From positions 1-18,091 of the forward strand of contig CAYJFK010000053.1 of the NCBI GenBank assembly GCA_964369475.1: 18,091 nt of DNA, given 5' to 3'. Source of the stretch: CAYJFK01 sp964369475 (GTDB taxonomy: Bacteria > Bacillota > Clostridia > Oscillospirales > Feifaniaceae). Within the stretch, counting starts at the first letter, position 1, and the number at the start of each line of letters is the position of its first letter. A program made the translations under genes and the position numbers. The notes beneath the pieces were generated by a model. The model made no database searches, was not told where the DNA came from, and saw only the letters and a list, made by a program, of their open reading frames with translations. Of the stretch, positions 7,198-14,581 are shown piece after piece.

Positions 7198-7252
7198 AAG
7201 GGATATGTGCAAGATTGCAGTGGGCAAAATATATCTTGTGGAGAAAAATTTT
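7198..7252. repeat. 55-bp sequence duplicated on both sides of gap (left copy)
   Basis: Identical base for base to 7353-7407. It abuts the N run on its right. The exact 55-nt length and the position at both contig ends point to the shared k-mer overlap of two assembly-graph edges rather than a biological duplication. Confidence 0.9.
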
Positions 7253-7352
7253 NNNNNNNNNNNNNNNNNNNNNNNNNNNNNNNNNNNNNNNNNNNNNNNN
7301 NNNNNNNNNNNNNNNNNNNNNNNNNNNNNNNNNNNNNNNNNNNNNNNNNNNN
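7253..7352. other. Assembly gap (100 N) with duplicated flanks
   Basis: Exactly 100 N placed between two identical 55-bp sequences. The real sequence probably has one copy with no gap, or a tandem repeat the assembler could not size. Confidence 0.95.
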
Positions 7353-7407
7353 AAGGGATATGTGCAAGATTGCAGTGGGCAAAATATATCTTGTGGAGAA
7401 AAATTTT
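7353..7407. repeat. 55-bp sequence duplicated on both sides of gap (right copy)
   Basis: Right-hand partner of 7198-7252, starting directly after the N run. Unique sequence follows from 7408. Confidence 0.9.
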
Positions 7408-7501
7408 CTTAATGCCAATAAAATGATTACAGGTCTTTCCCAAGGCTAAGAATTTTTCTCGAAACTGCAATTTTTATTTATCAATTTGCATTGTCGCTCT
7501 A

Positions 7502-7530
7502 TTGTATTAAAAGAGGATATGTTATATAAT
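7502..7530 (+). promoter_or_regulatory. Candidate sigma-A promoter for walR
   Basis: TTGTAT (7502-7507), a 17-nt spacer and a perfect TATAAT (7525-7530) that sits inside the left copy of the 25-bp palindromic repeat. The -35 is weak (TTG plus partial match). The predicted leader to the walR TTG start would be about 220 nt and would contain structured element copy 2, so that element would be transcribed into the walR leader RNA. Confidence 0.45.
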
Positions 7531-7539
7531 AACATAATA
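7515..7539. repeat. 25-bp palindromic direct repeat, left copy
   Basis: Identical to 7701-7725. Its core TATGTTAT-ATA-ATAACATA is a perfect inverted repeat with 8-bp arms. The two copies bracket 161 bp that includes structured element copy 2, as a long target-site duplication would. Each arm contains TGTTAT, which fits the WalR half-site TGTWAH, but the arrangement is inverted with a 3-nt gap, unlike the known direct-repeat box. Confidence 0.85.
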
Positions 7540-7576
7540 CAGACTGAAGAAAAGCATATAATGTAAATCTTGCGGA

Positions 7577-7701
7577 AGGTGGGGGAGCGGCGAGGGGGCA
7601 CCATCAGGGTGCCCACTGGCGTTAAATTCCCGCCCCGTGGGCGTTAAAATCAGCACCGGCTGATTTTGTCAGATTGGAGAAAACGATTTTTCTCCAATCT
7701 G
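7577..7701. repeat. Structured intergenic element, copy 2
   Basis: Same four-hairpin order as copy 1, with better stems: GGGCACC/GGTGCCC (7596-7614), CGCCC-CGT-GGGCG (7631-7643), AAAATCAGC-ACCG-GCTGATTTT (7646-7667) and a 14-bp perfect stem, CAGATTGGAGAAAA/TTTTCTCCAATCTG (7670-7701). Relative to copy 1 the fourth stem has a C-G pair changed to A-T on both arms, so pairing rather than sequence is kept. It ends against the right 25-bp repeat, about 55 nt before walR. Confidence 0.75.
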
Positions 7702-7725
7702 GATATGTTATATAATAACATAATA
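7701..7725. repeat. 25-bp palindromic direct repeat, right copy
   Basis: Second identical copy, 32 nt before the walR start codon. It also holds TATAAT (7711-7716), but no -35-like hexamer lies at the proper distance because the arm of the 14-bp hairpin occupies that place. The copy nearer the gene may therefore act as an operator or a remnant rather than a working promoter. Confidence 0.85.
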
Positions 7726-7756
7726 ATGTTTAATTTTAACTCGGAGGTATACTTTT

Positions 7757-8449
7757 TTGAGTAGAATATTAATTGTTGAAGACGAGCACGCAATTGCCGA
7801 TATAGTGGAATTTAACCTACAAAAAGAAGGGTACGAGACTACCGTAGCCTACGACGGTGGGGCAGGGCTCGAGCTTGCCTTGTCGCAAGATTTCGACCTT
7901 GTACTGCTCGATGTTATGCTTCCCGTTATGGACGGGTGGGGCGTGCTTACAAAGATTAGGGAAAACAAGGCGACCCCCGTTATAATGCTTACCGCCCGTG
8001 AGGAGGAGATAGACAAAATTCACGGCCTCGAGCTCGGGGCGGACGACTATATAACAAAACCCTTTTCCATGAACGAGCTAAAGGCGAGAATTAAGGCAAA
8101 TATCAGACGTGTTAAATCCTATGCCGAGACCCCCGAGGAGTCCGGCGACAGGGTTTATGTTCACGGGATAATTATAGACTTTACGAGAATGCTCGTTATA
8201 AGAGGCTCGGAAGAAATAGAGCTTTCGGGGCGAGAGTTTACATTTATCACACTGCTTTTCAAGAATAGAGGCAAGGTATTTTCAAGAGAGGAGCTCCTCG
8301 AGCAAGTTTGGGAATACGAGGGCTTTTTGGGCGACACGAGGGTTGTCGACGTTATGGTTAGGCGGCTTCGTGAAAAGATAGAGCGTGACCCCTCCGACCC
8401 CGATGTGGTAAGAACACGCAGAGGTGTTGGCTATTACATGGAGGTTTAA
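7757..8449 (+). CDS. walR: Cell-wall response regulator WalR (YycF)
   Basis: OmpR/PhoB-type response regulator of the WalRK system, which in low-GC Gram-positives controls autolysin and wall-metabolism genes and is often essential. The receiver domain (3-117) has the acidic pair E8/D9, phospho-acceptor D52 in LVLLDVMLP, T79 and K101 in YITKPFS. The winged-helix domain (about 127-228) has GREFTFITLLF, REELLEQVW, the recognition helix region TRVVDVMVRRLREKIE and the wing ending RTRRGVGYYMEV. Length 230. The start is TTG at 7757, with GGAGG 9 nt upstream and a start like known WalR N-termini. Naming as WalR rather than PhoP rests on the walK-yycH-yycI-walJ genes that follow. Confidence 0.93.
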   Translation: MSRILIVEDEHAIADIVEFNLQKEGYETTVAYDGGAGLELALSQDFDLVLLDVMLPVMDGWGVLTKIRENKATPVIMLTAREEEIDKIHGLELGADDYITKPFSMNELKARIKANIRRVKSYAETPEESGDRVYVHGIIIDFTRMLVIRGSEEIELSGREFTFITLLFKNRGKVFSREELLEQVWEYEGFLGDTRVVDVMVRRLREKIERDPSDPDVVRTRRGVGYYMEV

Positions 8450-8559
8450 TGCCCTTGTCGCTCTCGCCCTTGGATTAAAGGGAAAGCACACTTTTTGCGA
8501 GTAAAAGAATAGCAGAGGCTGAAATACTTGGCTCTCGATAAAAACTTAGGGGATGTTGT

Positions 8560-10305
8560 ATGAGAAGTAGTCTCCAGATAAAAATGGTCTTAATAATGGT
8601 GCTCCTTGCTGTGTCGGTCATGCTTGTGGTCGGCACTATGCTTGTTAACAATGTCGTTTCCTTTTACAACGACGATTTTTTGCGACAGGTCGAGAACTTT
8701 TTTAACGAGGATATGGTCTTGTCGCTCCAAGATGCGGGGGAGTCGGGGGTAGACATAATGTACAGCCGAATGTCGCTCTATGCCTCGCAGCTCGGGATAG
8801 ATACTTATAGGAATTTTTATATAATGAACTACGAAGGCAAACTGCTCTCAGGCTCTAATATCGAGCTTGGCAGTGCGCTCGACATGACGCCAAATCTCCT
8901 CGCGGGTCTGTCGGGGCGTGTCGGGGACGGGATAAACACCTCGGCAAGGTATATGGACTATGCTGTGCCGATCGGCGAGGAATATGTTGTTTATATCAAG
9001 GACAGCAAGGACGAAGTGCGAGACCTTACGTGGGAGATAGTCGTTATTATTGTCGAAACGATGCTCGTTACATTAATTTCGGCAATACTGCTATCCTTCC
9101 TACTTGCAAGGACCATAACAAACCCAATAGAAAAACTTACGGTCGGTGCGGCGAGAGTTGCCTCGGGCGATTTTTCCGAGCCTCTCCCTGTCTCCTCCAA
9201 GGACGAGATAGGCACACTTACCGAAACATTCAACTCGATGAGCGAAATTCTTAAAAGCACCCTCGACGATATAGAGGGCGAGCGCAACAAGTTTATGACG
9301 ATCTTTCTATACCTTACAGACGGTGTCGCCGTATTTGACGGTAGCGGCAGACTGCTCCATATAAATCGTGCGGCATGTGAGATGTTGGGCGGCAACTGGA
9401 TAGAAAACGAGGCAGGCTTTGAAGATGTATTTCCAAGCCATATGGTCGACATTGCCCCTCTCGAGCTAATAGCCGAGGAGGCAGGCGCTGTGCGTGATCT
9501 AACGGCCGGCAGCAGAACGCTGCGCACATATTTTGCCTCCTTTATGCTCCCTCAACAACCGGGCAGCATGACAGAGGGCTTTATTGCCGTTATACACGAT
9601 ATTACCGAGGAGGAGCGGCTAAATGCGGCAAGGCGAGAGTTTATAGCAAATGTATCGCACGAGCTTAGAACACCCCTTACAAATATAAAGAGCTACACCG
9701 AAACGGTAGTCGAGTCGCCCGAGCTCTCCGACGAGAAGAAGAACTCCTTCCTTCAGGTCGTGCTAAACGAGAGCGACAGAATGATTAGAATTGTTAAAGA
9801 CCTTCTAACGCTCTCGAGGCTCGACAGCGACAAGCTCGATTTGCACCCGAGATTATTCGGAGTTGCCGACATGCTTCGCCGTGTCTACGATGCCATGAGG
9901 ATAGATGCGGAAAATCATCGTCATGTGCTTACTCTCGAAATCGGGAATGTGGGCGAGATTATAGGGGATGTCGAGCGAATAGAGCAGGTAATTGTAAATA
10001 TCGTTTCAAATGCCATTAAGTACACCCCCGATGGTGGGCGAATTTCGCTTACTGCAAGTCGTGGCGACGACCATGTTAAGATAGTGGCAAGGGATAACGG
10101 CATGGGCATTTCCGAGAAGGACAGGGCGAGGATATTCGAGCGTTTTTACAGGGTGGACAAGGCAAGAAGCCGTGAAAAGGGCGGCACAGGCCTTGGGCTT
10201 GCCATTGCAAAGGAGATTGTGGAGGCGTCGGGCGGCAGTATCGACCTTATAAGCGAGCTTGGCTCGTATACCGAGGTAACTGTTTGTCTGCCGATTGCAA
10301 ATTGA
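8560..10305 (+). CDS. walK: Sensor histidine kinase WalK (YycG)
   Basis: Membrane histidine kinase partner of WalR; 581 residues with the full WalK layout. TM1 spans about 7-33, the extracellular sensor domain about 34-158 and TM2 about 159-183. HAMP follows (about 184-236, TNPIEKLTVGAARVASGDFSEPL), then PAS (about 245-350, DGVAVFDGSGRLLHINRAACEMLG). HisKA has the phospho-acceptor H367 in FIANVSHELRTPLTN, and the ATPase domain has an N box (VNIVSNAIKYTP, 479-490), a G1 box (DNGMGI, 512-517), an F box (FERFYRVD) and a G2 box (GGTGLGLAI, 541-549). ATG start with AGGGG 7 nt upstream. A 110-nt spacer with no obvious signal separates it from walR. Its stop overlaps the TTG start assigned to yycH. 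Confidence 0.95.
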   Translation: MRSSLQIKMVLIMVLLAVSVMLVVGTMLVNNVVSFYNDDFLRQVENFFNEDMVLSLQDAGESGVDIMYSRMSLYASQLGIDTYRNFYIMNYEGKLLSGSNIELGSALDMTPNLLAGLSGRVGDGINTSARYMDYAVPIGEEYVVYIKDSKDEVRDLTWEIVVIIVETMLVTLISAILLSFLLARTITNPIEKLTVGAARVASGDFSEPLPVSSKDEIGTLTETFNSMSEILKSTLDDIEGERNKFMTIFLYLTDGVAVFDGSGRLLHINRAACEMLGGNWIENEAGFEDVFPSHMVDIAPLELIAEEAGAVRDLTAGSRTLRTYFASFMLPQQPGSMTEGFIAVIHDITEEERLNAARREFIANVSHELRTPLTNIKSYTETVVESPELSDEKKNSFLQVVLNESDRMIRIVKDLLTLSRLDSDKLDLHPRLFGVADMLRRVYDAMRIDAENHRHVLTLEIGNVGEIIGDVERIEQVIVNIVSNAIKYTPDGGRISLTASRGDDHVKIVARDNGMGISEKDRARIFERFYRVDKARSREKGGTGLGLAIAKEIVEASGGSIDLISELGSYTEVTVCLPIAN

Positions 10306-11840
10306 GGTCGATATTAGAGTTTTTAAAAAGTATAGTGCTGTTGCTGCTTATATGCACAACGGTACTGTTTTCCATGCAAATTTTGCTTTTCGACCGCATG
10401 TATCCCCATAATACGGGGCTTGTTTCCTCTATAATAAGCCTTGCATACGATTTTAGAGAGACGACCGAGACAGGCGGCGTGCTCGAGGTGTCGGAGCGTG
10501 ATCTGTGGGCATCTTCCGTTGCCTATCTAAGCGAGGAGGGCGACAGCGTTGTATACTTCGACGGCATACAGGGTGCGGCGAGGGTCTTTTCGGCCTCCCT
10601 TGCGGCGGCCGAGATAATGGCGCAGGGCGAGCGCACATTTGAAGAAGGCGGCACTCTTGCCCTGTCGGAGCACAGCATACTTGTGCTCGACCTTGGCAGA
10701 GAGATGACCTCCGGCATGTTTTTAAGCCTGTCGGGGGCAGAGAGCCGAGAGGGCGAGGTATTGCGCCGCATGGTGATAGAGCTAAATGGCGAGGGAAGCA
10801 GTCTTGTCTATCAAACAGAGGAAGGGCTTGTTAGGTACGACAGCGAGAGCGTTACGGCCAACGAGGTAAGGGAGATAGCACGTCTTGTGTCGGTCTCGGA
10901 CGGTTCGCTGCCGGCATATGTCGAGGGCAAGTTAGATGTTGTGTATGGGGCAGAGGACGAGGGCACTCCCGAAATTAGCGAGGGCCAAGCGGTCGAAATG
11001 GCAGAGCTGCAAGAGGGCTCTCAAGAAGAGCTGCAAGAGGGTACATCACCTTTTGAACCCTTGGTAGAGGCAACTGATTTTAACGGCATAAAGGGCGGCA
11101 TAGCGATAGGCATAGAGGGGAGCGATGTCGGCAGTGTTGCCGTTATGCCATATGCTACCTCCCACAGCAAGGTCACGGCAAACAACCCCATTTTCGACGA
11201 TGACGGCGGTAGCGAGTTTAACGAACTGCAAAGCGCACTTGCCGCCTTCGATTACAGCATATCGACCCTAAGACGTGACGAGGAGGCCGACGGCACACTT
11301 GTCTATGTTGAAAATCACAGCAACCTAAGAATTGCGACGAACGGCACGCTGATATATACCGCCTCCGAACCACGCAGAGGGCTACCTCTCACAAAGTGGC
11401 TCGAGGGCGAGCCGACCGAAGGGTACACAGCATACGATGTTGTCAAGGCAGGCTATGCGCTCATAGACTCCTTTACCCCACTTCTTACAGGTGCACCGAG
11501 CGGCGGCCTTAGGTATACAGGGGCTCTCTACGACGAGGAGGAGGAAGAACTGCATATCTACTACGACTATGTTGTAAGCGGCATACCTGTGCGCCTACCG
11601 TCAGAGCGGCATGGAGCGGTGCTGACATATAGCGGCGGCTACTTTGTTAGTGCCGACATAATCTTTAGGTCGTACAGGGCAGAGAGTTCTGCATATTACC
11701 CAGCTTCACCGGGATTTATGGCCGAGTATGCCCATATAACGAGCGGCGAGGTAGCAACGCAGTACGACCTTGTCTACAACGACATAGGCGGACTTATCTT
11801 GCCGCAGTATGAATTGAGGGTAGAAGATGCAGTGGAGTAA
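10302..11840 (+). CDS. yycH: WalK-associated regulator YycH
   Basis: Single-pass membrane protein that with YycI binds WalK and tunes its activity from outside the membrane (known from Bacillus and Staphylococcus). The N-terminus RSILEFLKS leads into a hydrophobic helix (about 10-27); the rest, about 485 residues, is extracellular and acidic. About residues 230-245 carry a short ELQEG repeat. The C-terminal region (GLPLTKWLEGEPTEGYTAYD onward) is an alpha/beta domain like that of YycH/YycI. I chose the TTG at 10302, which overlaps the walK stop as TTGA, like other 4-nt overlaps in the window; an in-frame TTG at 10284 would add six residues, and neither has a clear ribosome site. The end overlaps yycI by 14 nt. 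The call rests mainly on position and topology because the family diverges strongly. Confidence 0.8.
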   Translation: MRSILEFLKSIVLLLLICTTVLFSMQILLFDRMYPHNTGLVSSIISLAYDFRETTETGGVLEVSERDLWASSVAYLSEEGDSVVYFDGIQGAARVFSASLAAAEIMAQGERTFEEGGTLALSEHSILVLDLGREMTSGMFLSLSGAESREGEVLRRMVIELNGEGSSLVYQTEEGLVRYDSESVTANEVREIARLVSVSDGSLPAYVEGKLDVVYGAEDEGTPEISEGQAVEMAELQEGSQEELQEGTSPFEPLVEATDFNGIKGGIAIGIEGSDVGSVAVMPYATSHSKVTANNPIFDDDGGSEFNELQSALAAFDYSISTLRRDEEADGTLVYVENHSNLRIATNGTLIYTASEPRRGLPLTKWLEGEPTEGYTAYDVVKAGYALIDSFTPLLTGAPSGGLRYTGALYDEEEEELHIYYDYVVSGIPVRLPSERHGAVLTYSGGYFVSADIIFRSYRAESSAYYPASPGFMAEYAHITSGEVATQYDLVYNDIGGLILPQYELRVEDAVE

Positions 11841-12612
11841 AACAAAGAGCATACTAATACTTGTACTTGTTGCCGTTAACATTTTTCTATACGGCATTAT
11901 TAGTAGCGCAAATGCGCAAAAGCTCGGAATGTCGGAGCGGTATATCGAAGATGCGGTGGCGGCGCTTTTAAAGAGCGGCATCACTATAAGCGAGGAAACA
12001 GTGCCCACATCACGCATCGGGCTGCCGCTTATAGAGGTCTCTCAAAGTGAGATGCTATACCCATTTGCCCGAAACGTCTTAGGAGATGACAGGTTACGGC
12101 CTGTTTTGGAAAACGAAGGAGTATTATTTGAAAACAATGTGGGAAGATTTATAATAATGGGCGATGTGGAATTTGTCTTTACCCCGACAGATGCGCAAAA
12201 AGGTAAAATCGCCTTCGAGTCGGCACTCGAGGAGACCGATTTTGCCGAGTTATTTTTAAAAGAGCAGACGGAATTTGTCTCGTCCTATGTGCTTTTTGGC
12301 GCAGAGGTGCTCGGCTTTTCCGTCGTCGAGCAAGAGGGCGCATTTTCGGGGCGGCTGTTAGATCCTATCGCCTTAACACCTCAGTATGTAGACTTAATCG
12401 ACCCTGTTAATGCACTTATGGAGTTTAAAGAATATGTCGAGGAGGGCGAAGTAGGGGGCTATACCGTCGACTCGATCGAGGAGGTATACAGATACGAACA
12501 AGAGGGGCTCTTTGAATCGGCACAGGTCGTGCCGACCTATTTAATCAAGACAAACAGGGGGGATTTCACGGTGAGCGCCCTGTCGGGAGATCTTCGGGTT
12601 TATGTAAACTAA
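11827..12612 (+). CDS. yycI: WalK-associated regulator YycI
   Basis: A 261-residue bitopic protein. N-terminus MQWSKTKSILILVLVAVNIFLYG matches the typical YycI start (short W-S-K-T-K cap, then one helix, about 8-26), followed by an extracellular domain ending VPTYLIKTNRGDFTVSALSGDLRVYVN. YycI pairs with YycH to control WalK. ATG start with GAGGGTAG upstream, inside the end of yycH (14-nt overlap), so synthesis is coupled and a 1:1 complex is plausible. It ends the tight part of the wal operon; murA follows after 198 nt with its own promoter. Confidence 0.85.
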   Translation: MQWSKTKSILILVLVAVNIFLYGIISSANAQKLGMSERYIEDAVAALLKSGITISEETVPTSRIGLPLIEVSQSEMLYPFARNVLGDDRLRPVLENEGVLFENNVGRFIIMGDVEFVFTPTDAQKGKIAFESALEETDFAELFLKEQTEFVSSYVLFGAEVLGFSVVEQEGAFSGRLLDPIALTPQYVDLIDPVNALMEFKEYVEEGEVGGYTVDSIEEVYRYEQEGLFESAQVVPTYLIKTNRGDFTVSALSGDLRVYVN

Positions 12613-12717
12613 ATTTTACAGTCGACCTGTATTTTAGATTTATTTATAAGATATGTTAAATTGCAAAAAATAATTGCATTAACGGCGAAAAAACCTCTTT
12701 TATTTATGGCGACAATG

Positions 12718-12726
12718 TGGTATACT
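12718..12726 (+). promoter_or_regulatory. Extended -10 promoter upstream of murA
   Basis: TG-n-TATACT (12718-12726) is an extended -10 element about 85 nt before the chosen murA start; no good -35 lies 16-18 nt upstream, which extended -10 promoters can do without. The leader then has a small CACGC-TTTTTT-GCGTG hairpin (12779-12794) a few nt before the GGGGGAT ribosome site, which might affect translation. Read-through from yycI also remains possible because no strong terminator is seen in 12613-12717. Confidence 0.45.
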
Positions 12727-12810
12727 GCTAAAGGGAAAATTTTAAGTTATAATTTTTTTAATATATAGGAAATAAAGTCACGCTTTTTTGCGTGCTTGGG
12801 GGATAGAGTT

Positions 12811-14109
12811 TTGGAGATATACAGAATTAAAGGCGGCAGACCGCTCGACGGGGAAATTGCCATAAGTGGGGCTAAAAATGCCGCTCTTGCTATAATTCCG
12901 GCGGCACTGCTATGTAAAGGCATTTGCAGAATAGAAAATTTACCGAAGATAAGCGATGTTAACACCATGATAAGAATTATGGACAGCATGGGGGCATCTA
13001 TTAAATATGTAAACCAAAATGTAGTGGAAATCGACACGAGAATGTGCCAAAACATTCCAACGCCTTACGAGATGGTTAGAAAGCTTCGTGCTTCTTACTA
13101 TCTAATCGGCGCACTGCTCGGCAGATTTCGCTGTGCAGAGGTCGCAATGCCGGGCGGATGCGACTTTGGTGTTCGCCCTATCGACCAGCACATAAAGGGC
13201 TTTGAGGCGCTCGGTGCAGTCGTAACGACAGAGCCGGGCGGCTCGGTTCGTGCCGTTGCGGAAAATGGCCTCGAGGCGGCGACAATCTACCTCGATGTTG
13301 TGTCGGTCGGCGCAACCATGAACATAATGCTTGCCGCAGTGCTTGCAAAGGGCATGACGGTAATAGAAAATGCCGCAAGAGAGCCTCATATAGTCGATCT
13401 TGCAAACTTTCTTAACACAATGGGTGCAGATGTGTCGGGCGCAGGTACCGATGTTATTAAAATAAGAGGTGTCGAGGAGCTTCACGGCTGCACATACTCG
13501 ATAATCCCCGACCAGATAGAGGCAGGCACATACATGGCGGCAGGAGCGGCGGCAGGCGGCAGGCTTCGTGTAACGGGGGTAATCCCAAGGCATTTGGAGT
13601 CCATGACGGCAAAGCTAACCTCGATGGGAGTTACGATAAACGAGGGCGACGACTGGGTAGAGGTAGTGAGAGACCCCGAAGTAGCCATGACAAAGACCCA
13701 CATTAAAACACAGCCATACCCCGGTTTCCCGACCGATATGCAACCTCAATTTGCCGTCCTTATGGCACTTGCCGAGGGTACAAGCATTATGACAGAGGCG
13801 GTATGGGAAAACAGATTTAAGTATATAGACGAGTTGCGCAGAATGGGCGCATCGGTAGTGGTAGACGGACGAGTGGCAATATTCGAAGGCGGCTTACCAA
13901 TATCGGGCGCAAAGGTAAGCGCCACCGACCTTAGAGCAGGTGCAGCACTTGTAGTGGCAGGCCTTGCGGCGCAGGGTGTAACCGAGGTAGAGGAGATCCG
14001 CTACATCGAGAGAGGCTACGAGGATATAATTGAAAAGCTAAGAGGAGTCGGCGCAGATATAGTCATGGTGACCGTTAAGGAAGATATAGCCATGGAAATG
14101 TCGAGCTGA
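12811..14109 (+). CDS. murA: UDP-GlcNAc 1-carboxyvinyltransferase MurA
   Basis: Cytosolic enzyme that transfers enolpyruvate from PEP to UDP-N-acetylglucosamine, the first committed step of peptidoglycan synthesis. 432 residues, normal length. Active-site features: K22 and N23 in ISGAKNAAL, the PEP-binding Cys C117 in GGCDFGVRPIDQHI (cysteine form, so expected to be fosfomycin-sensitive), and D309 in YPGFPTDMQPQF. I placed the start at the TTG giving MEIYRIKGGRPLDGE, which matches family N-termini and has GGGGGAT about 8 nt upstream; a TTG at 12796 lies in front of that site. It sits between yycI and walJ, putting a wall-precursor enzyme within the WalRK locus. Whether it is the main MurA or a second paralogue (MurZ) cannot be told. 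Confidence 0.95.
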   Translation: MEIYRIKGGRPLDGEIAISGAKNAALAIIPAALLCKGICRIENLPKISDVNTMIRIMDSMGASIKYVNQNVVEIDTRMCQNIPTPYEMVRKLRASYYLIGALLGRFRCAEVAMPGGCDFGVRPIDQHIKGFEALGAVVTTEPGGSVRAVAENGLEAATIYLDVVSVGATMNIMLAAVLAKGMTVIENAAREPHIVDLANFLNTMGADVSGAGTDVIKIRGVEELHGCTYSIIPDQIEAGTYMAAGAAAGGRLRVTGVIPRHLESMTAKLTSMGVTINEGDDWVEVVRDPEVAMTKTHIKTQPYPGFPTDMQPQFAVLMALAEGTSIMTEAVWENRFKYIDELRRMGASVVVDGRVAIFEGGLPISGAKVSATDLRAGAALVVAGLAAQGVTEVEEIRYIERGYEDIIEKLRGVGADIVMVTVKEDIAMEMSS

Positions 14110-14137
14110 TTTAGCGAGATAAGAGATAAGGGCGCTC

Positions 14138-14486
14138 GCCGACAGGGTCGGCGAGGCGGCGAGAGTGCCGACAGGGTCGGCGAGGCGGCGAGAATGCCGA
14201 CAGGGTCGGCGAGGCGGCGAGAGTGCCGATAGGGTCGGCGAGGCGGCGAGAGTGCCGACAGGGTCGGCGAGGCGGTGAGAGTGCCGACAGGGTCGGCGAG
14301 GCGGCGAGAGTGCCGACAGGGTCGGCGAGACNNNNNNNNNNNNNNNNNNNNNNNNNNNNNNNNNNNNNNNNNNNNNNNNNNNNNNNNNNNNNNNNNNNNN
14401 NNNNNNNNNNNNNNNNNNNNNNNNNNNNNNNGCGGCGAGAGTGCCGACAGGGTCGGCGAGGCGGCGAGAGTGCCGACAGGGTCGGC
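14138..14486. repeat. 29-bp GC-rich hairpin minisatellite between murA and walJ
   Basis: Head-to-tail 29-bp units, each beginning GCCGAC-AGG-GTCGGC (6-bp stem, 3-nt loop) followed by GAGGCGGCGAGAGT. Six full units lie at 14138-14311, a seventh (14312-14331) runs into the gap, and after the gap come an 11-nt remnant, one full unit (14443-14471) and a final half (14472-14486). Point variants: unit 3 starts after GAGAAT, unit 4 has GCCGAT (leaving a G-U pair in RNA), unit 5 has GGTGAG, and unit 7 ends GAGAC. There are no spacers, so it is a tandem array and not a CRISPR. The total copy number is unknown because of the gap. Confidence 0.95.
14332..14431. other. Assembly gap (100 N) inside the minisatellite
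   Basis: Exactly 100 N within the 29-bp array. Short reads cannot size such an array, so the real copy number is undetermined. Confidence 0.95.
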
Positions 14487-14581
14487 AATCCGACTCACGT
14501 ATAACGCCATTATTACAACAATATAAATACACATGGGGTGGGCGGCTTTTGCCATCTGCCTCTTTTGTTTGGGGGATTATT

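Larger units (their letters stand above)
6973..7756. other. Divergent intergenic region without genes
   Basis: A 784-bp stretch between the divergently transcribed isomerase gene and walR. It holds two structured repeat elements, a gap with identical 55-bp flanks, a 25-bp palindromic direct repeat and a candidate walR promoter, all listed separately. Near its left end an 8-bp inverted repeat TTTTCTTT/AAAGAAAA (about 7003-7019) lies just upstream of the isomerase gene. Open frames here either cross N or lack ribosome sites. No tRNA- or rRNA-like sequence was noticed. Confidence 0.7.

Noticed and set aside
7138..7470. Open frames of 65-106 codons on both strands around the second gap
   Set aside because: All run through 100 N and the duplicated 55-bp flanks, have no ribosome site and show no recognisable protein.
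14138..14486. CRISPR array suggested by evenly spaced repeats of 29 bp
   Set aside because: Units are directly abutting with no spacer sequences, and no cas gene is nearby; it is a tandem minisatellite.
14441..14581. N-terminal extension of WalJ or Arg/Gly-rich repeat proteins on either strand of the array
   Set aside because: These frames are translated minisatellite, several cross N, and the TTG at 14582 with GGGGGAT upstream gives the standard YycJ N-terminus.
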